The notes below the pieces were generated by a model. That model was not told the origin of the DNA. It did not search any database and saw nothing but the letters and a program-made list of their open reading frames with translations. A stretch of 64,000 bases of DNA from Eudromia elegans (lineage: Eukaryota; Chordata; Aves; Tinamiformes; Tinamidae): positions 2,159,032-2,223,031 of the forward strand of contig PTEX01000119.1 of assembly GCA_003342815.1 (NCBI GenBank), written 5' to 3'. The position numbers and the translations under genes were made by a program. Shown here piece by piece: positions 1-13,424 of the stretch (the first letter of the stretch is position 1; the number at the start of each line of letters is the position of its first letter).

Positions 1-3000
1 GTTTACAGATCTCTCTTCTTTTCTTGTCATTCTCCTTTTCTCTGGCTTAGAGCTAGACCTCTTTTGGGGGTCACTTGCAGTGTCTGATTTTAAAATAAAA
101 GAACCATAAAAATGAAAATATATCTTAAATGCCTGTTTTTTTAAATATGCCTGTATGTGACTTAAAAGATTGAAAGATTATCTAGTCTCTCAGAGAGGCT
201 ATCATTAAAATAAAGCTTCTCTGAAGCACGTTCAGCTTGAGATTTTCCTAAAGAGTTTTTTGTTTGTTTTCTTCATATCTGTATTTTATTCACTTTCCTG
301 CTTAGTAAGCAACAAGAAATTTGTGAAATGCAGTCATTTAACATTTCAGCGTCTGGCCCTGTACACCTCTATCCTCATTCACTTGCACAAGCTTTGCTTG
401 TATAAGGAACAGTAAATAGTAAACCTTTATACCTGTGTGGCATTATTGCCAGGGAATTCACAGAACTGAACCTGTACAAGCCAGAAGTTACCTAAGCAAG
501 GATTGTTTTTATGTGCTTGGTTTGCAAAACTGAATTGCAGCTTTGAAGAGTGTCGCTTCATGATGGCTTAATGATAATGGTTGAAAAAAGGTTGTTCTTA
601 CATTAATAGCAAAATTGCAAACAAAGATAAAATTAAATCAGGAAATTAAGTTACGGAGAAAAAATATGGCTTTAAATTAAGTTTAGAATGCTTGGAACAA
701 AGTATGGATGCAAAATAAAACTTCAAGAATATTCTGCCTCAGAAATGAGTTCACTGTACTTGCTAATGCAAAGTTAATGAAGCATGCAGACAGAATCTCT
801 GAATGACTGAAATGTGTGATTATTTTTATTGATGTTGTATTAACTTTAAATAGACTACTGTTCTAGATCACTTTTTTGGCATAGTGAAGTGCATGCATGC
901 TTAGTGTTTACGTTCCCTTTTGAATTGCTTGTTTGTACTGAAAGATACTTACTCAACTTTTACTATTCTGCAGTAACTCTTGTTATTTTATAGAGATAGT
1001 AATAAAGTATTATGAGGATTTATTTTCAGTTCTTTCAATTCAATTATTTTCTGACCACTAGAGGCAGTCCAGAATCCCAAGTGGATATTGAGCAATTGAT
1101 TGTCAAGCAGTTATGCAAAATGGCACCTTCTTACATAATATACTAACCTGTTAAGTTTACTGTGTAAGACACATCTCCATGGAGAAAAAGTCAGGAGGAA
1201 TAAGAAGAACCAAAGGTGCAGAATAAATGAAATTAAGTAAAAGTGGACTCGGCTTTTAATTCAATATCCTTTCCTAGTAGGGAGTCTATCTGACTGCTGG
1301 TTCCTATACCACTTGTTCTAACTAGTATTTCAGAGCCAATACAGCTGAGAGGAGTTGAGATGAATTTTACTGTGGCTCTTGTATGTAAACCGTTAAGTCC
1401 AAAGATTTTCATGATGATGTTGCAGCCAGTGGTATATGATTTATTTGTCCTAATTACAAATTCTGTCTTTTTTCCTTTTTTTTTTTTCCCATTTATTGGT
1501 GCACTCATTCAGGCAAATGTTTGATGGCCAATGCTTGACTTGACTGGTCTTGGTCATTCTCTGACTGGTCTTATTATAGGAAAGGTGGAAAAGAAACTTG
1601 TAAGAGCACTGGAAAACAGTGTAAGTAGCTGGGCTTACCCATGCATATCTGATATCTGGAGTTCATAAAGAGGAAGGAAAAACTGATTTAAGTTTCCATA
1701 TTCAGTGGAAGATGTTCTATACAAAGAAGCTCTGATCAATCCCAGTGCTAGCATTTGAGTACAACTGTTTAAATCTTCATATTGCCATAAACTGGGTAAG
1801 CAGTAGGAGAGACAGTATTCTGGGGATATTTCACTGGAGTGCTGACACAGATTTAATATACTAGCCAAAATAATAATGTGCTATATGTTACAACGAAGAA
1901 ACTGGGAAAGGAGTAGTTTAGAATAAGTGTGTTTTTAAGTTCTTCTCCCAAACAGCACATATCCCTTAATGGCCATTCAAAAGAGCTCTTCTTGATGATA
2001 TAACACCCCACTTGAAGCTTATAAAGCACCATTGGGTCTTTACTAGGACAACTCTTCACCCTGACTCAAGTTATTTTCCACATAAGGAACATATGCATTA
2101 ATATAGCCACTTATTTTGCAACCCCATTTTTTCAATAAGCGCTCGCTATGCACAAAAATATTTTATAAGAAATACTTAACTGTACATCGGCTAAACAGAT
2201 TTCCAAATGGGCTAAATAAAGCCTGTTCACCGAGACTGCACTTCATTTAAAACTTTGATACTTGCTCTGCTGACAAAAGAATCTGTCCTCCTCTCTTCCA
2301 CCCTCGCCTTATACCTCCTCCCTTTCTCCAGAAGAGCTGTTTGTGTGACTGATATAGGTGTTTCCACTACTTCAATATGAAGTTCAACAGCCTCTTCTAA
2401 ACTCACTTGAATCATCAGTCGAAACCAAGTCTTCAGTCTTTCCACAGAATCATTTTTATTCAGTGTTTTGGACAAGGTGACATCTAGCAAAGAAGTGGAT
2501 AGAGATTTGAGGAGTGGCAACTTAAACTTTTGTGTTTAGCAGTGCCATACAGGAAAAATAAAAGGATCCTACTGAAAAGCTAGTGGAGAAGGGCTACTGC
2601 ATAACACAGAGCTGGAGATAATTTTGCACATACAGAAGCTCTTAGAGAAGACAGAAAAGCCAAAATGCTATTGAATTTTTAAGATAAAAAGGGATATCAA
2701 GATAGAAAAGCAAAAGAAAGATCTTCTGAAGACCATTGTAAGGACTTTTTGCGTCACATTTGCAGCCAGACCTTTTAAAGGAAACTGACAGTTTTTATAA
2801 ACCAAGCGCAAGAAATTGGCATTGGTGAGGATAAAATCTATTAACAACACAAGTCTTCTCAGGCTATCATTCTATGTTAAATCTGAAATTCTGTATAGTT
2901 AAACTGAAACACAATCACCAGTGTGTTGGGCATAACATAAAGAAAGGAAAAAAAACAGGAAAGTAGAGAACTGGAAACACATACCTCTAGGATGAGGAAA

Positions 3001-3700
3001 TCCTACCACTGCTATTTATAGCTTCCTTTGACAGGAAGCTCCTCTGAACTCTTTTGTAATAGCATGAAAACCACTTAGAATAGGCACTGCTACAAGTAAA
3101 AGGCAAAACATGTAAGAGATATGAAAAATTAAGGAGAGATTTCAGATGCCTGAGGAGGCAGGGGGAACTGAGAGTTGTGGATGTAAATTTGGCAGGGACA
3201 GTGAAGTGCTATGGATCTAAAACTTCTTTTAAAGACCAGATCTATACAGGGAAGCAGGTTCCTGCTTATTTTTTCTGTTAATAATGCAGGTGCTCAGTTA
3301 GGGAAGTCATACTGATGATCAAGGCTTGCAAGACTTTTGTGGGAGAGGCTGCTTTTATAGACCAGGTCATTAAATTAGTCTTAATGGCGAACAGCAGCTC
3401 AGATCATCTGAGCTCAGCAAGAAAAGACCAGGATATACAGTAATAACCTTCCTGTTCACAGTGACTTGCTTGGCAAAGCTATCTCTTTTGCCTGCTCCCA
3501 TCTCCTAATTTAAGTCAGCTCAGTGTGGAATGAAAGGGTTTGCTGCAGAAGGCGAAGGATTTCAGGCATAAATACCTTAATGTAGTTGAAGGGCAGATTC
3601 CTGCTAGGGTTGCCAAAAAGCAGTTACATTTAATTGCTTGTAGTATTGCTCTGGTTAAAAAAGTGTAAAGCCTTGAGTAGTGGGTAGAAAGCAGAAGATT
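1..3700. other. AT-rich noncoding sequence, 5' part of window
   Basis: No gene or repeat family could be recognised except the weak candidate block at 2,227. Confidence 0.6.
2227..2520 (-). other. Candidate unidentified coding-like block
   Basis: A 97-codon open stretch on the minus strand with charged, helix-prone composition: NDSVERLKTWFRLMIQ, VSLEEAVELHIEVVE and EKGRRYKARVEERRTD. No ATG opens it (it begins at TTG), and AAG precedes the open part as a weak acceptor. The composition is more protein-like than its neighbours, but I recognise no domain, and open frames of this length arise by chance in 64 kb. Confidence 0.15.
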
Positions 3701-3820
3701 GGTGGGGAGACAGGAGCATGTTGGCTGATCAATTATTCAAGCTGCCAAAACACTTATTGTGCAGACCCCATGAGGAATGGCAGGTCGTAACCCCCAGAGG
3801 TGCCGAATCTGGACTTGGGT

Positions 3821-3890
3821 ACTCCTAAAGAATTACTGCTTCCCTTGTTATCTGGATACCTAAAGAATTACCATTTCCCATGTTATCTCT
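3821..3890 (+). repeat. Two-copy tandem duplication, period 35
   Basis: CCTAAAGAATTAC with TTTCCC or CTTCCC and TGTTATCT occurs twice, 35 bases apart. The copies differ at several sites, so the duplication is not recent. Confidence 0.75.
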
Positions 3891-5344
3891 AGCGTGTGCT
3901 ACAGATGCAGGGATGTACCCTCTATGTAACCTGTTAATTCACCCAGTTGTGGGCCAATGCCTTGCAGTGCCTGAGACCATCCAGCTGCTTCCCTGCAAGG
4001 TTGCTGTGGTTCCCTTTGCAGCTCAGGGATTTCAAGGTAATAAACATTTATTCTGAGTGTCCGGTGGTGCCATTAACAGTTTGTTTGAATGTCTTGAGGT
4101 TAGCACAGACAGGAACGGAGACAGATGAAAAAACTGCTATGATTCATGGGCAACCTGAGTGAACCAGAGACAGTGTTCTCTGTATATAACTATATAACTA
4201 TAGTGTATACAGTTGAAACATTGAGACTTAAGTTTGGCTGCGTTCAAATTTCTATCATTGCATCTCAGGAAAGATAGATTTTTCAGAATACAAAAGTGGC
4301 AAGGAGGTTAATTCTTTTGTTTCATAGAGAAAGCACTTCAGAAGGCGCTTTTTTGCTGTAAAAGTGAAATAAATATTTGAGGGACTTTTTTGTGGCTCTG
4401 GAATTATTTTCTGAAAAGTAGAATCATACTGTAGAAGCATTTAAAACTAGATGCCAAAATGTTGAGCAGTGAAAAAAAAAATTTAAACAAGCTACAAAAT
4501 TAACGATCATAAATATATACAGGTATTTTTACTTCAGAAAGACAGAAACAAGTTTCACAAAGTAAAACTCATCCAAATTCCCTTTCCCAAGCCCCCATCA
4601 CAAAATCTAAAACTGAAGAAACAAAGTTGAGTGTTACAGAGAAAAACCAAGACAATCTCTCAGAAGAACAGCAAGCTGCCTTGGAATTTAGTAGCCAAGG
4701 TACATAATAGCTAGCTAAGTTATGCAGTGACATATTACAGTGTCTGTGTAGAAATAACCCTCAAATAACACCGTGTGGGAAAATGTTACTGCGTTTTCCA
4801 TCTTGTTCTTTGCAGTGGCAAACTCCTGTTCACAACTGGGGATCATTGCAGCTCCACCAGCACAGGCTGCAGTGTGGAACAGGTGCTCAGGCACTACGGA
4901 GAAAGCAAGTTGCAAAGCAGTACATCACAGAAAGTGCTTTGGAAGGAACTTCCTGATGCAATATCTTCTAGAAAGGGTGGCTAGATGTACAGGAGAGATG
5001 CTCTATCTAATTCAGATCAATCTACTCAGATTTCAGCTGATTTATTCCTACTCCTCACTGGGTGTTGACCATTTCCGTTTTGAAGGCTGATGCCAGATTC
5101 TTGTAGGCCATCTCAAGACTATGGCCCAAAGATGGATAAGTAAAGAGTTAACACCTGAAAAAGGCACAAACAGATGCTGAAGTGCCAAGGACATGGGATG
5201 GAAGCCACATGCTTTTTCCGAGGGCAGGTGAAACAGAGAAGTGGGAAGTCTGGGGAAGGCACGATGGTCTTGCCTCTCTGTTGGTGCAGAGAATAGATGT
5301 TCTTAGGGAGCTTGTCTGGAGGAGTTACTTCTTGTGAGGATAAC

Positions 5345-5650
5345 TGAAGGAAGACCTTTCCGAATATTCACAGGATCCTCACAGAGGTAACACTGAACTT
5401 CCTTTATTGTTTAGGGTGATACATTCTTATAGGGTTCCAGGGTCCCACGGCAATTGGCTATTCCAGCTCTCTCTCCCGCCCATGCTCCACTACTATTGGC
5501 CATCTGCTGCATCAATCTCAGACCCCCCACCCCCCCATCAAGCAGGGGGAACATTCTAGCAGGGGTAGAACCTTCTAGCAGTGGAGCATTCTAGCAGGCC
5601 TGCTCTGCACACCACACACCCCACCCTCCCACACCCCCCCGCTGTCACAG
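5345..5650 (-). mobile_element. Probable solo LTR of an avian endogenous retrovirus
   Basis: Read on the minus strand, the block has LTR order: a GC-rich upstream part, two CCAAT boxes (at about 5,499 and 5,457), a GGGCGGG box between them, a TATAAG box at about 5,432, and AATAAA at 5,408-5,403, about 20 bases after the TATA box. That close TATA-to-AATAAA spacing resembles alpharetrovirus-like LTRs. I did not find a matching second LTR or coding region nearby, so it is probably a solo LTR fossil. Both ends are approximate and no target duplication could be fixed. Family assignment beyond an avian ERV is not possible by eye. Confidence 0.5.
5549..5591. promoter_or_regulatory. Three tandem GAAnnTTC-type motifs in the LTR upstream part
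   Basis: GAACATTC (5,549), GAACCTTC (5,568) and GAGCATTC (5,584) are each followed by TAGCAG and spaced 19 and 16 bases apart. The first two fit the GAAnnTTC dimer bound by heat-shock factor and the third differs at one base. They form a short tandem repeat in the part that would be the LTR enhancer. Confidence 0.35.
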
Positions 5651-5984
5651 TCTCTTGAACTGTATGCTGGGTTGTGCAGATAGGCCTTGTCCCTGACTTA
5701 CTAAGATATTTCCTACAGATAACCACACCGGTCATGTGTTCTCCCACCCCCGAAATGGTCCATCACTGGTGAGCAGAGCAGGGATATGGGATGACACCAT
5801 GCCAGCTCCTCCGGCTGGAGTGTGAGTATCCCTACCCTCCCCTTACCTGGGATGCTGGACTAAGGAAACTTTGCAAGGCTGAGAGCCTCCTGTACACCCA
5901 GGGTATACAAGGTGAAGGAAAAAAAACAATAGCATTTTATAGGGATAAGCAGTGTATATTAGCTACTTACACCAATTGATAATC

Positions 5985-6130
5985 AACAGACATATCCCCT
6001 ATAACAATTGCACCAGGCAATCGTGGATGTTAGTATCACACGATCTTGTGCCATTGAATAAAATCAATTAACTAAAGCCCAGTGGCTGTTGTCCCTCTGG
6101 ATTATTTTACCGTCTTTGTAACCTGTCATT
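5985..6130 (+). mobile_element. Possible LTR-like end
   Basis: CCCCTATAACAATTG is followed about 60 bases later by TTGAATAAAATC and then a T-rich stretch. This could be the promoter and polyadenylation part of another retroviral LTR fossil. There is no paired copy and no defined terminus, so the call is tentative. Confidence 0.2.
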
Positions 6131-9100
6131 ACATTCTCATTAATATTCTTGAAATAAAAATGTATGCAGCCTCCATGTGTAATTTCTTGCTATTTTTTTT
6201 TTAAAGATGGGAAAATGAGAGGGGTAGCCTTGATGCCTTAACTCTGTGCTGGATTTATTAATTCTATGCCTATCACATTCCTCTTTATATCCCAGAAAGA
6301 TTGTTTCTAAGAGTGGAGGAGTGAAATTACATCCAGCGCTAGCTGTTGCCCAAGACACTTTTTTCATGTAGCCCTCATTTAAGGACAGCATTTTCAAATT
6401 CTGAGGTAATACAGAAAACACACTGGGGTGCATAAGTTTACAGGATGACACAAGGAAGGTCTTTCCACCATGCAGAGAGGAAGGGGAATGTGGAGAAGGA
6501 GAGGTGTGGCTGTACTAGTCTCAGCAGTTAAATCGCCTGCTGGTATCCCCAGGATTCTCGTATCGCAAAGGTTTCTGCAGTCAGTGTTTAAGAGGTGGAA
6601 TTCCTGGCTTACGTCTAGCGCCACAAGAGGTTCTTGTTCATGTCCGTCTGGCAGTGACCCAAAGAAGAAATGTTAGTTTTGAAAATGAGGCCATTATTTG
6701 TGGTCTTAGCCCTTCCTAGAAACCTGCCTGCAGCTGCTTTCTGAATTGTTTGGTGTAAGCTTCTTTCCTCTGTTGAAAAGTAGAAGTGGCCAGAGAGATT
6801 TCTCTTTGTAAAAATGCCAAGAAAGCAAAAAAAAAGAACACTTGTTTTATGTTTGTGAAAGTCGTAACATGGAGATGTTAATGTTTTCAATCTTTGTAAT
6901 GTTTTCAATCAATGTACTTTCATTAAAGTACAGTATTGTTTGAAACATAAATTTTCCTTAAATTTCTAGGACACTATGGGCGGCGTGTATGTATATGTGA
7001 ATGTGTCTCATCCTCATATAGTTATACAGTCATGCATATAATACACCCATATGATCAACCAGAGAAGCAATCTGGGACTTTAAAAAACAGCACTAAGTCC
7101 AAAAGCAGCTCCTCCAAATTTTCATTCAATTTTAAAAATGTCAATTTCCAGCTTTCCAAATACTGATTTTGGACAGATTGTAAGCAGCCAGGATAAGATG
7201 ATAGCCTTTGCACATTTCTAAATGACACTTCTTTCTTTTTCCTGGCAGTGGCCACCAGTATATGACTCAAAGTGTCCAATATAAGGAGAGTACAATTTAG
7301 CATCTCAGTAGGCAAATGTCACTGAACTGAAAATCATTCTTCACAGCATTGTAAATTATTAGTGGTCTCTCCACTTAGATCTACAACGGCATTTTAAAAT
7401 TGCTTTGATTTTTCTCATCAAGACTATTGTCCTACAAACCTTTTCTCCCTTGGTGGTAAGTGGAAGTAGATTTTGCTACAACACAGACCTGTGTTCATCA
7501 CTATTCCACAGTAGGGAGCAAGCTCAGAATTTCTAGCTTACTTAAGTCATGTACTTCGCTATTTTTCACCCTGTCTCACTCTGTAGCTGCTTTAACTTCT
7601 CTGTTTTCAAAAGAGATTTATTCTGCCAGGGATTTTCCTTGTTTAATCCCTTTGACAGCTTTCCTTATTAAATTCCTGTCTCTTAAGTAAAATAGGTTTC
7701 TGCTGCTAGTCCTGGAGGTGGGTCTGCAACTTTTTTCAAGTTCAGTCTTGAATCATCTATAGTCTTCCCAAAAGGGAATAAGTCTGCAACAAAATTAGTA
7801 ATAAAATAACACATCCATTCTGCAAATAAGTCATAGTGGATTGTTTAGTAATTTCAAGCCATTTGGGAAAATGAATTCCTTTACTTAGTAATTAAATCAC
7901 TAATTAAATATTTCACTAAGTAAATTAAGTACTAGGTAATTTATCTGTTCAGCAATATTGTTACTGAGTAATCTGGGAAATCTTTCCAAGCAAGTAATTG
8001 AAGGAACATGCGACCCACTTAAATTGTTCCCTCCAGCAAATAGTTTATATAGTAATTGAATTGTAGCAATAATTTTGAAATTAATCCCCAGAAGACCACA
8101 TAGACACGCTGCACACTGAGCCTTCACACTTGTTTTTTCCATGTCATAAAAATTTATGAAACTGACCTTAATTTGGTTTCTAGTCAATTTAAAGTTTATT
8201 AGCCCATAACCTGAAAGCCACTGCTGAAATTTCTGCATGTATTACAGGGCTGAAGGAGGAGTGCCAGCTGACCCGTTCTCACTGTCCCTTCATGTCCTGT
8301 GAGGCCTTTATGCAGCTGAGTCAAAGCTTTTTCCAGCTGGGACTGGAACCACGACAACATGAAAGTTTAACAGGAATCTAAGTGTCACTCTTGCTTCAAT
8401 GAGAATGAAAGCTCCTCGTCAGACTGGTCCAAAGGATGTATTGACAATGTGAGGAAGTCTGGAGTGTAAGCCAGATATCAAAATGTGTCCTTTGCACATT
8501 TAGCACAAAAGCATTTGGTAGAAAGGAGGCTTAGCTCAATCCTGGAATCAGCCTATGCGCGTGTGATGCCTTAGCCTTGTTTCTGTTGTTCATGAATTTG
8601 CATGGATCAAGTACTGATGGATATATAGTGTTTGTATAGTGTTGACTCATCATGCAGATCCAGAGATAAGCTAAAGTGCTTATCTACTTTACAGGATATT
8701 TTTCCTCACAGTATTGTTAGTTTCTGCAATGTAAGTTTGAAAAATCCGCATATGCAACATTTTGCATCTAAACTGCAGGAAAGCTGTTACTGATTTAATC
8801 TGATAGTATGGATGGAAGGCATGAGTCATGAGATTTCCTATGAAGTTCGCAGTAGGAGTACTTCAAAACTTTATTTCCCATTTGCTGAAGTCATTTAGCT
8901 CTTCAATGATGCTTACAGGATAATTTCCATACTTACTATTATCATCTCTTATGTGTGGAATTTATTTTGTGTGTGTGACAAAAGGAATGTTCTCCTGCTT
9001 TGCATTATCACCTTTTCTTTACCTAGCATAGCAGCTTCTCTATGGGATTTCAGTCTGCTTGCTCTATTGAACTCTGCTGGGCTCATTTCACAAGTCTGAG

Positions 9101-9909
9101 AACAGAAGAGTGGGAGGACTGGTCACTTAGCCACAGAGTTGTTTGGAGGTATACCCTGCCTTGCAGGTATCTAGATGGGAGCAAATACAGGATTATTAAC
9201 TCCCTCTGAGCCACCTCTGCAGCTGCTACTGAAGGACAGCTACAGAAGGATAGCAGCCAGTAACCATCCAAATTCTGTAGGAGTCATCTTGGCAGAGGGA
9301 AGGCAAGCAGAAAGGGAGCAGTCCTTGCTGCACTCCATGTTCTCAGGACGGAAATTCTCTCCAGGTCCTTGAGGGTTTTACTAATGAAAAAATTATCTTC
9401 CATTATGTACTTCCTTTCATTATGTATTATGTACTTTACTTTCAGGTGACAGTTCATTTCTTCTATGTGCCTGATAAATTCACAGCTCCAATAAGAGAAA
9501 GAAAACAAACATCTAACCCTATGGATGACAAACTGAGATACTTACTGCAAGTAGGGTGTCTGTCCTTGTGGAGAGTGTTGATTTCCTTAATTCATACATC
9601 TTTTGGGAATTTAAGTGGGAAGAAACTTACACACACACATACACAGCCACAGAAAATGGCTCCACGGAGAAAGAATGCTACTCTTTCTTCTTTTATTCTG
9701 GAAACTTGATTATCTTAAAGGAAATTCAAGCTCTCTGCTGCAGAGTTAATAGTTATATTTGCATTAAATGAATAAAGCACTGGTAATGTTATCTGAGAAC
9801 CCGAAAATACAGTTGTGTTTTGTTTTCTTTCTTGCAATAAATCCAGTGTCCATGATTACTATTGTACGATGATAACCTTAATTATTATTCCCAGAAGTTA
9901 CTATAATTA
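6131..9909. other. Noncoding sequence without recognised elements
   Basis: AT-rich single-copy-looking DNA. Open frames on both strands, including a 112-codon minus-strand one at 7,900-8,238, match no known family by eye. An (AC)n-like run occurs near 9,629. Confidence 0.6.
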
Positions 9910-10340
9910 TCCAGCTCCACGCCCCTCCTGTACTTAGGAGCCCGGAACTGCCCCCAATACTCCAGGTGTGGTCACACCAGCGCTAAGGAGAGGGGCAGGA
10001 TCCCCTCCCTCCACCTGCTGGCAACGGTCCTCCTGATGCAGCCAGGATCCAATTGGCCTTCTTAGCCACGAGGGCACACTGCTGCCTCATGGGGAACTTG
10101 TTGTCCACCAGGACTCCCAAATCCCTCTGTGGAGCTGCTTTCCAGCAGGTCAGCTCCTAATCTGTCCTGGTGCCTGGGATTATTCCTGCCCAGGTACAGG
10201 ATCCTGCAGTTGTCCTTGTTGAACCTCACGAGGTTCATCTCTGCCCAACTCTCCAACCTGTTCAGGTCCCTCTGAATGGCAGCTCAGCCCTCCTGAGTGT
10301 TGGCCACTTCACACGGTTGTGTATCATGGATGATTTCACA
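9910..10340 (-). mobile_element. CR1 LINE internal fragment lacking the 3' tail
   Basis: The minus strand matches the reverse transcriptase C-terminal region of CR1. The strings [20 protein letters not shown] and AVCPRG fit the [18 protein letters not shown] region of the copy at 14,391. The 3' tail that every new CR1 insertion carries is missing at the left, and the 5' side fades at about 10,340. The right boundary is approximate. It is a remnant cut at both ends by deletion or rearrangement. Confidence 0.85.
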
Positions 10341-11942
10341 CAAACTTCTTCCTTTAATTGAGAAGCAACAAAGGGTAACTGAGTTTGAATGTTGCACTGT
10401 CTTTGGCTCAAGTTCTTTGGAACTCCACTTTCAAAACAAAGATGGCCAGGAAGAAAATTGCATTTAGTCCAAATGTGAACTTCATTATACTCCTCCATTT
10501 TGAGAGCTTGCCCACAGGCTTACAGTATTCTCTCCAGCAGCTGCTCTAAAACTCTGTAACTTTGACAGGATTTAGCCCTACCTGGTTCCCAGAATATAAT
10601 CAGTATGCGATTCCAAATGGTTTCTCACTGTAGAAAGACTTGTAGAAATACATTCTGGAATGAAAAGTAAGGGAAATGATACTGATGAAAAGCTGCTCAT
10701 AGAAAATAGATCACATAAAGTTAAGTCCCTTCCATGTAGCTATTTCTTCTTGAGGAGTGCAAGGTTCTTAAACATTTACACAGTTCTCAAAATCACTAGC
10801 CCCTATGTGGAAATGCAAGCATAGATGGCCAGATTACATCCTCCACAATAAAAGACCTGCCACTAGACTATGCGAGTTGCTCACATCACTGGAAATCAAT
10901 CAAACAAAATTCTGTTAAAGCTAGAGAGGAGAAGTTGTGAAACAAGGAAAAGGAGCAACACATTCAGAGGTCTGGAGTGCTATGGTCTGAATGGTCCAAA
11001 GCTCTGAATATCAGCGTGTACACCGCTGCTGTTCTTCTGGAGATATTTTTATCACTAATTGTAAATCAGGACTGTGAATATGCATGCCAGTAAAATGGTC
11101 TGTAAATGCAGAGGGCAAAGAAAGCTGGAGCATGTTTCTGTGCTGATATCTAAGAGGTGGTAAAATGTGATGACATTTCATTACAGTGGGGAAATTGATC
11201 ATTCCCTAATATGCAGTTTTAGGCTAGAAATACAATAGATATGTATTACTGGGATGTTAGTGACTAAGCTCTGTAATTCACAAAATGTGCACTGTAGTGT
11301 TTAATGATTCATTCCATCCTTGATGGATGAGATAGAGAATTTATTTTCTAAGACACTTGAATGCCCTCTGAAATATCATGAATTAAAATCAATTTGCCAT
11401 TACAAATGATCCAAAGCTATTGATTATATATACCTGTGTGCTTACAGTCAAAATATTAATATTGCTGTGTTCATTCTAGGAATTATTACAAAATGGAGAG
11501 AGTTGTTTTTAAAACCTTTTTAGATTTGCATTAAATTGTTTCCTGCTGTATTCCTGCTGTATAGATCAATGACAGGCGACGGTTAGAAGACTGACAGAAG
11601 AAATTGATTCATTAAAGCTACACACTTTTTTGAAGTCAAATTCTACCTGTACAGGTTCAAACCTCAGCAACGCAAGAAGTATTGAAAGTGAAAAGAGTCC
11701 AGGAATTATTTTAAAAGGTTAATGTTATGGAGGCTGTTGTTTGACAGCCCTATTTTTGATCTCTTCTAGATAAAAAGAGATAAATATATATGTTCACAAT
11801 TAAGGAAGTGCAAAAAAGAATAGTAAATTATTGTTGTTTTTGCTTTACTGGACTTTCTTGACTATTTGAGAATAATCTTGCCTTTTAAAATTATTGTGCT
11901 AAATTTTAAAATACTCTTTCACTGAAATAATTCAGGCTTTAG

Positions 11943-12035
11943 TACACTTAATAATAATGATATATATAATTAATAATTATATAATGATATGATAATAATG
12001 ATATAATCATTAATAGTAATGATATTATTAAAGTA
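11943..12035. repeat. AT-only low-complexity tract
   Basis: Runs of ATAATAATGATA and TAATTAATAATTATA variants without clean periodicity. Nothing else is evident. Confidence 0.8.
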
Positions 12036-12506
12036 GGGTTCTTATGAAGCTTTGGCCAGCCTGGAGCACTGAGCAAACATAGACACTCAAAGCAGGAGCA
12101 AAAAATAGCCAAAAGATAAATTTTGTGACGTTCTGGATTGGCTGCGGTTGTTGAGAGTTTTTTAGTTTTGCATTACAGCTTTTGGCATAGGCTGAAATAT
12201 CTTGCCTATGAATTTCAGTGGCATCACTGCCTTAATACAGAGTATATACCCACAGTATTTTGATTAACGTTCCCTTTGAGATATATTTAGTACTGATGAC
12301 TTTCTCTTGCTATGGTTCCAGACTGAAGTCTTTCTTATTTTTTATTTTTATGAACAATGTTATAAAAAGGACAGAATGGTTAGAAAGTGGCACATCAGAC
12401 CCAGTGCATCTTACACCGTGACTGGTCAGTTGGTATTCAAATTGTACACTGCATCCACTCATTCAAAGCACCTCCAGGTTCTCATCACAAGGGTGGAAAA
12501 CAAAGC

Positions 12507-12523
12507 AAAAAAAAAAAAAAAAA
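12507..12523 (+). repeat. A17 homopolymer
   Basis: Seventeen uninterrupted A. No retrocopy could be recognised upstream. Confidence 0.9.
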
Positions 12524-13424
12524 GAGCAGTTGCTTTTCATCAGGCCTAAATATTGTTACACAACAATTTTAATGTTCTTCAGACTACGTGGGAACCTCTT
12601 AAGGTTTTCTTGCGGAAACCCGTGAAGGCTAATGAAGCTTTTACTGAGACTCAGCAGTGTCTTTTCCAGCTCTTTTAAACTAAGTTCCAAATATAGACAG
12701 CAAAACTAGAGGCTTGAGTTCCCTTCTTGATAGTTCTTGTGATGTGACAGGCATTTTTATGAACTTCCGGACAGAAAACAATTGACAGGAATATGCATGT
12801 CATCTTGTACCATTCTGGGTGATGGAGACATTGCTAAGCTTTCCACCTTATAAGAAACTGAAACCACAAACTGCAATTCATTCACTATTTCTTTTCTTGG
12901 AAGATACCAAAACTGAAGGACTTAGAATATGTTATAAGCCTTTTTTTTTTTTCTTCCTAGTCAGGAAGAGAAGACAATTTCATTCTCTTCTGGGCCTAAC
13001 TTGCGCCGGTCCATTGTCATGACTTGTTCTAGGATTCAGCTGAAGGTATAAGTATTCTACTGTCTTAGATGGAAATCTAAATAAATACCTTGGATTCTAT
13101 TTTCCTGATTTATCTGGGTTCTTTCTCTTCCTATTCTTTTAACTAAGGATGAACAAAGAAGGGCTTCAAAAAGCAAATACACTTGCTCTAGTTGTATTCT
13201 GTCGAGATCACTAGTGTTAGATCTCAATAGGAACAAGGAGCCTAACAAGTCTAAGTAACTTAAGATTAGGTGAGAAGTGCGGCCCTTTTGAAGAACAAGT
13301 CTAGAATGTTTCTTATTCTTCATCCTTCATTCTTCAGTTTTTCAGCCCTTATTTCTTTTTTGGGCCATCGGTCTCTCTCACTAAAATCTGTTGAGAGCTT
13401 GAATCTTTCTGCTTCATGTCGATC

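Larger units (their letters stand above)
10341..13424. other. Noncoding AT-rich sequence
   Basis: Contains only the AT tract at 11,943 and the A17 run at 12,507. No gene is supported. Confidence 0.6.

Noticed and set aside
3719-4120. Possible LTR, suggested by GTAATAAACATTTATT at about 4,040
   Set aside because: No TATA box, CCAAT spacing or defined ends; a polyadenylation-like string alone is not enough.
7900-8238. 112-codon minus-strand open frame
   Set aside because: No domain, no splice context and AT-driven composition; length is within chance for this much AT-rich DNA.
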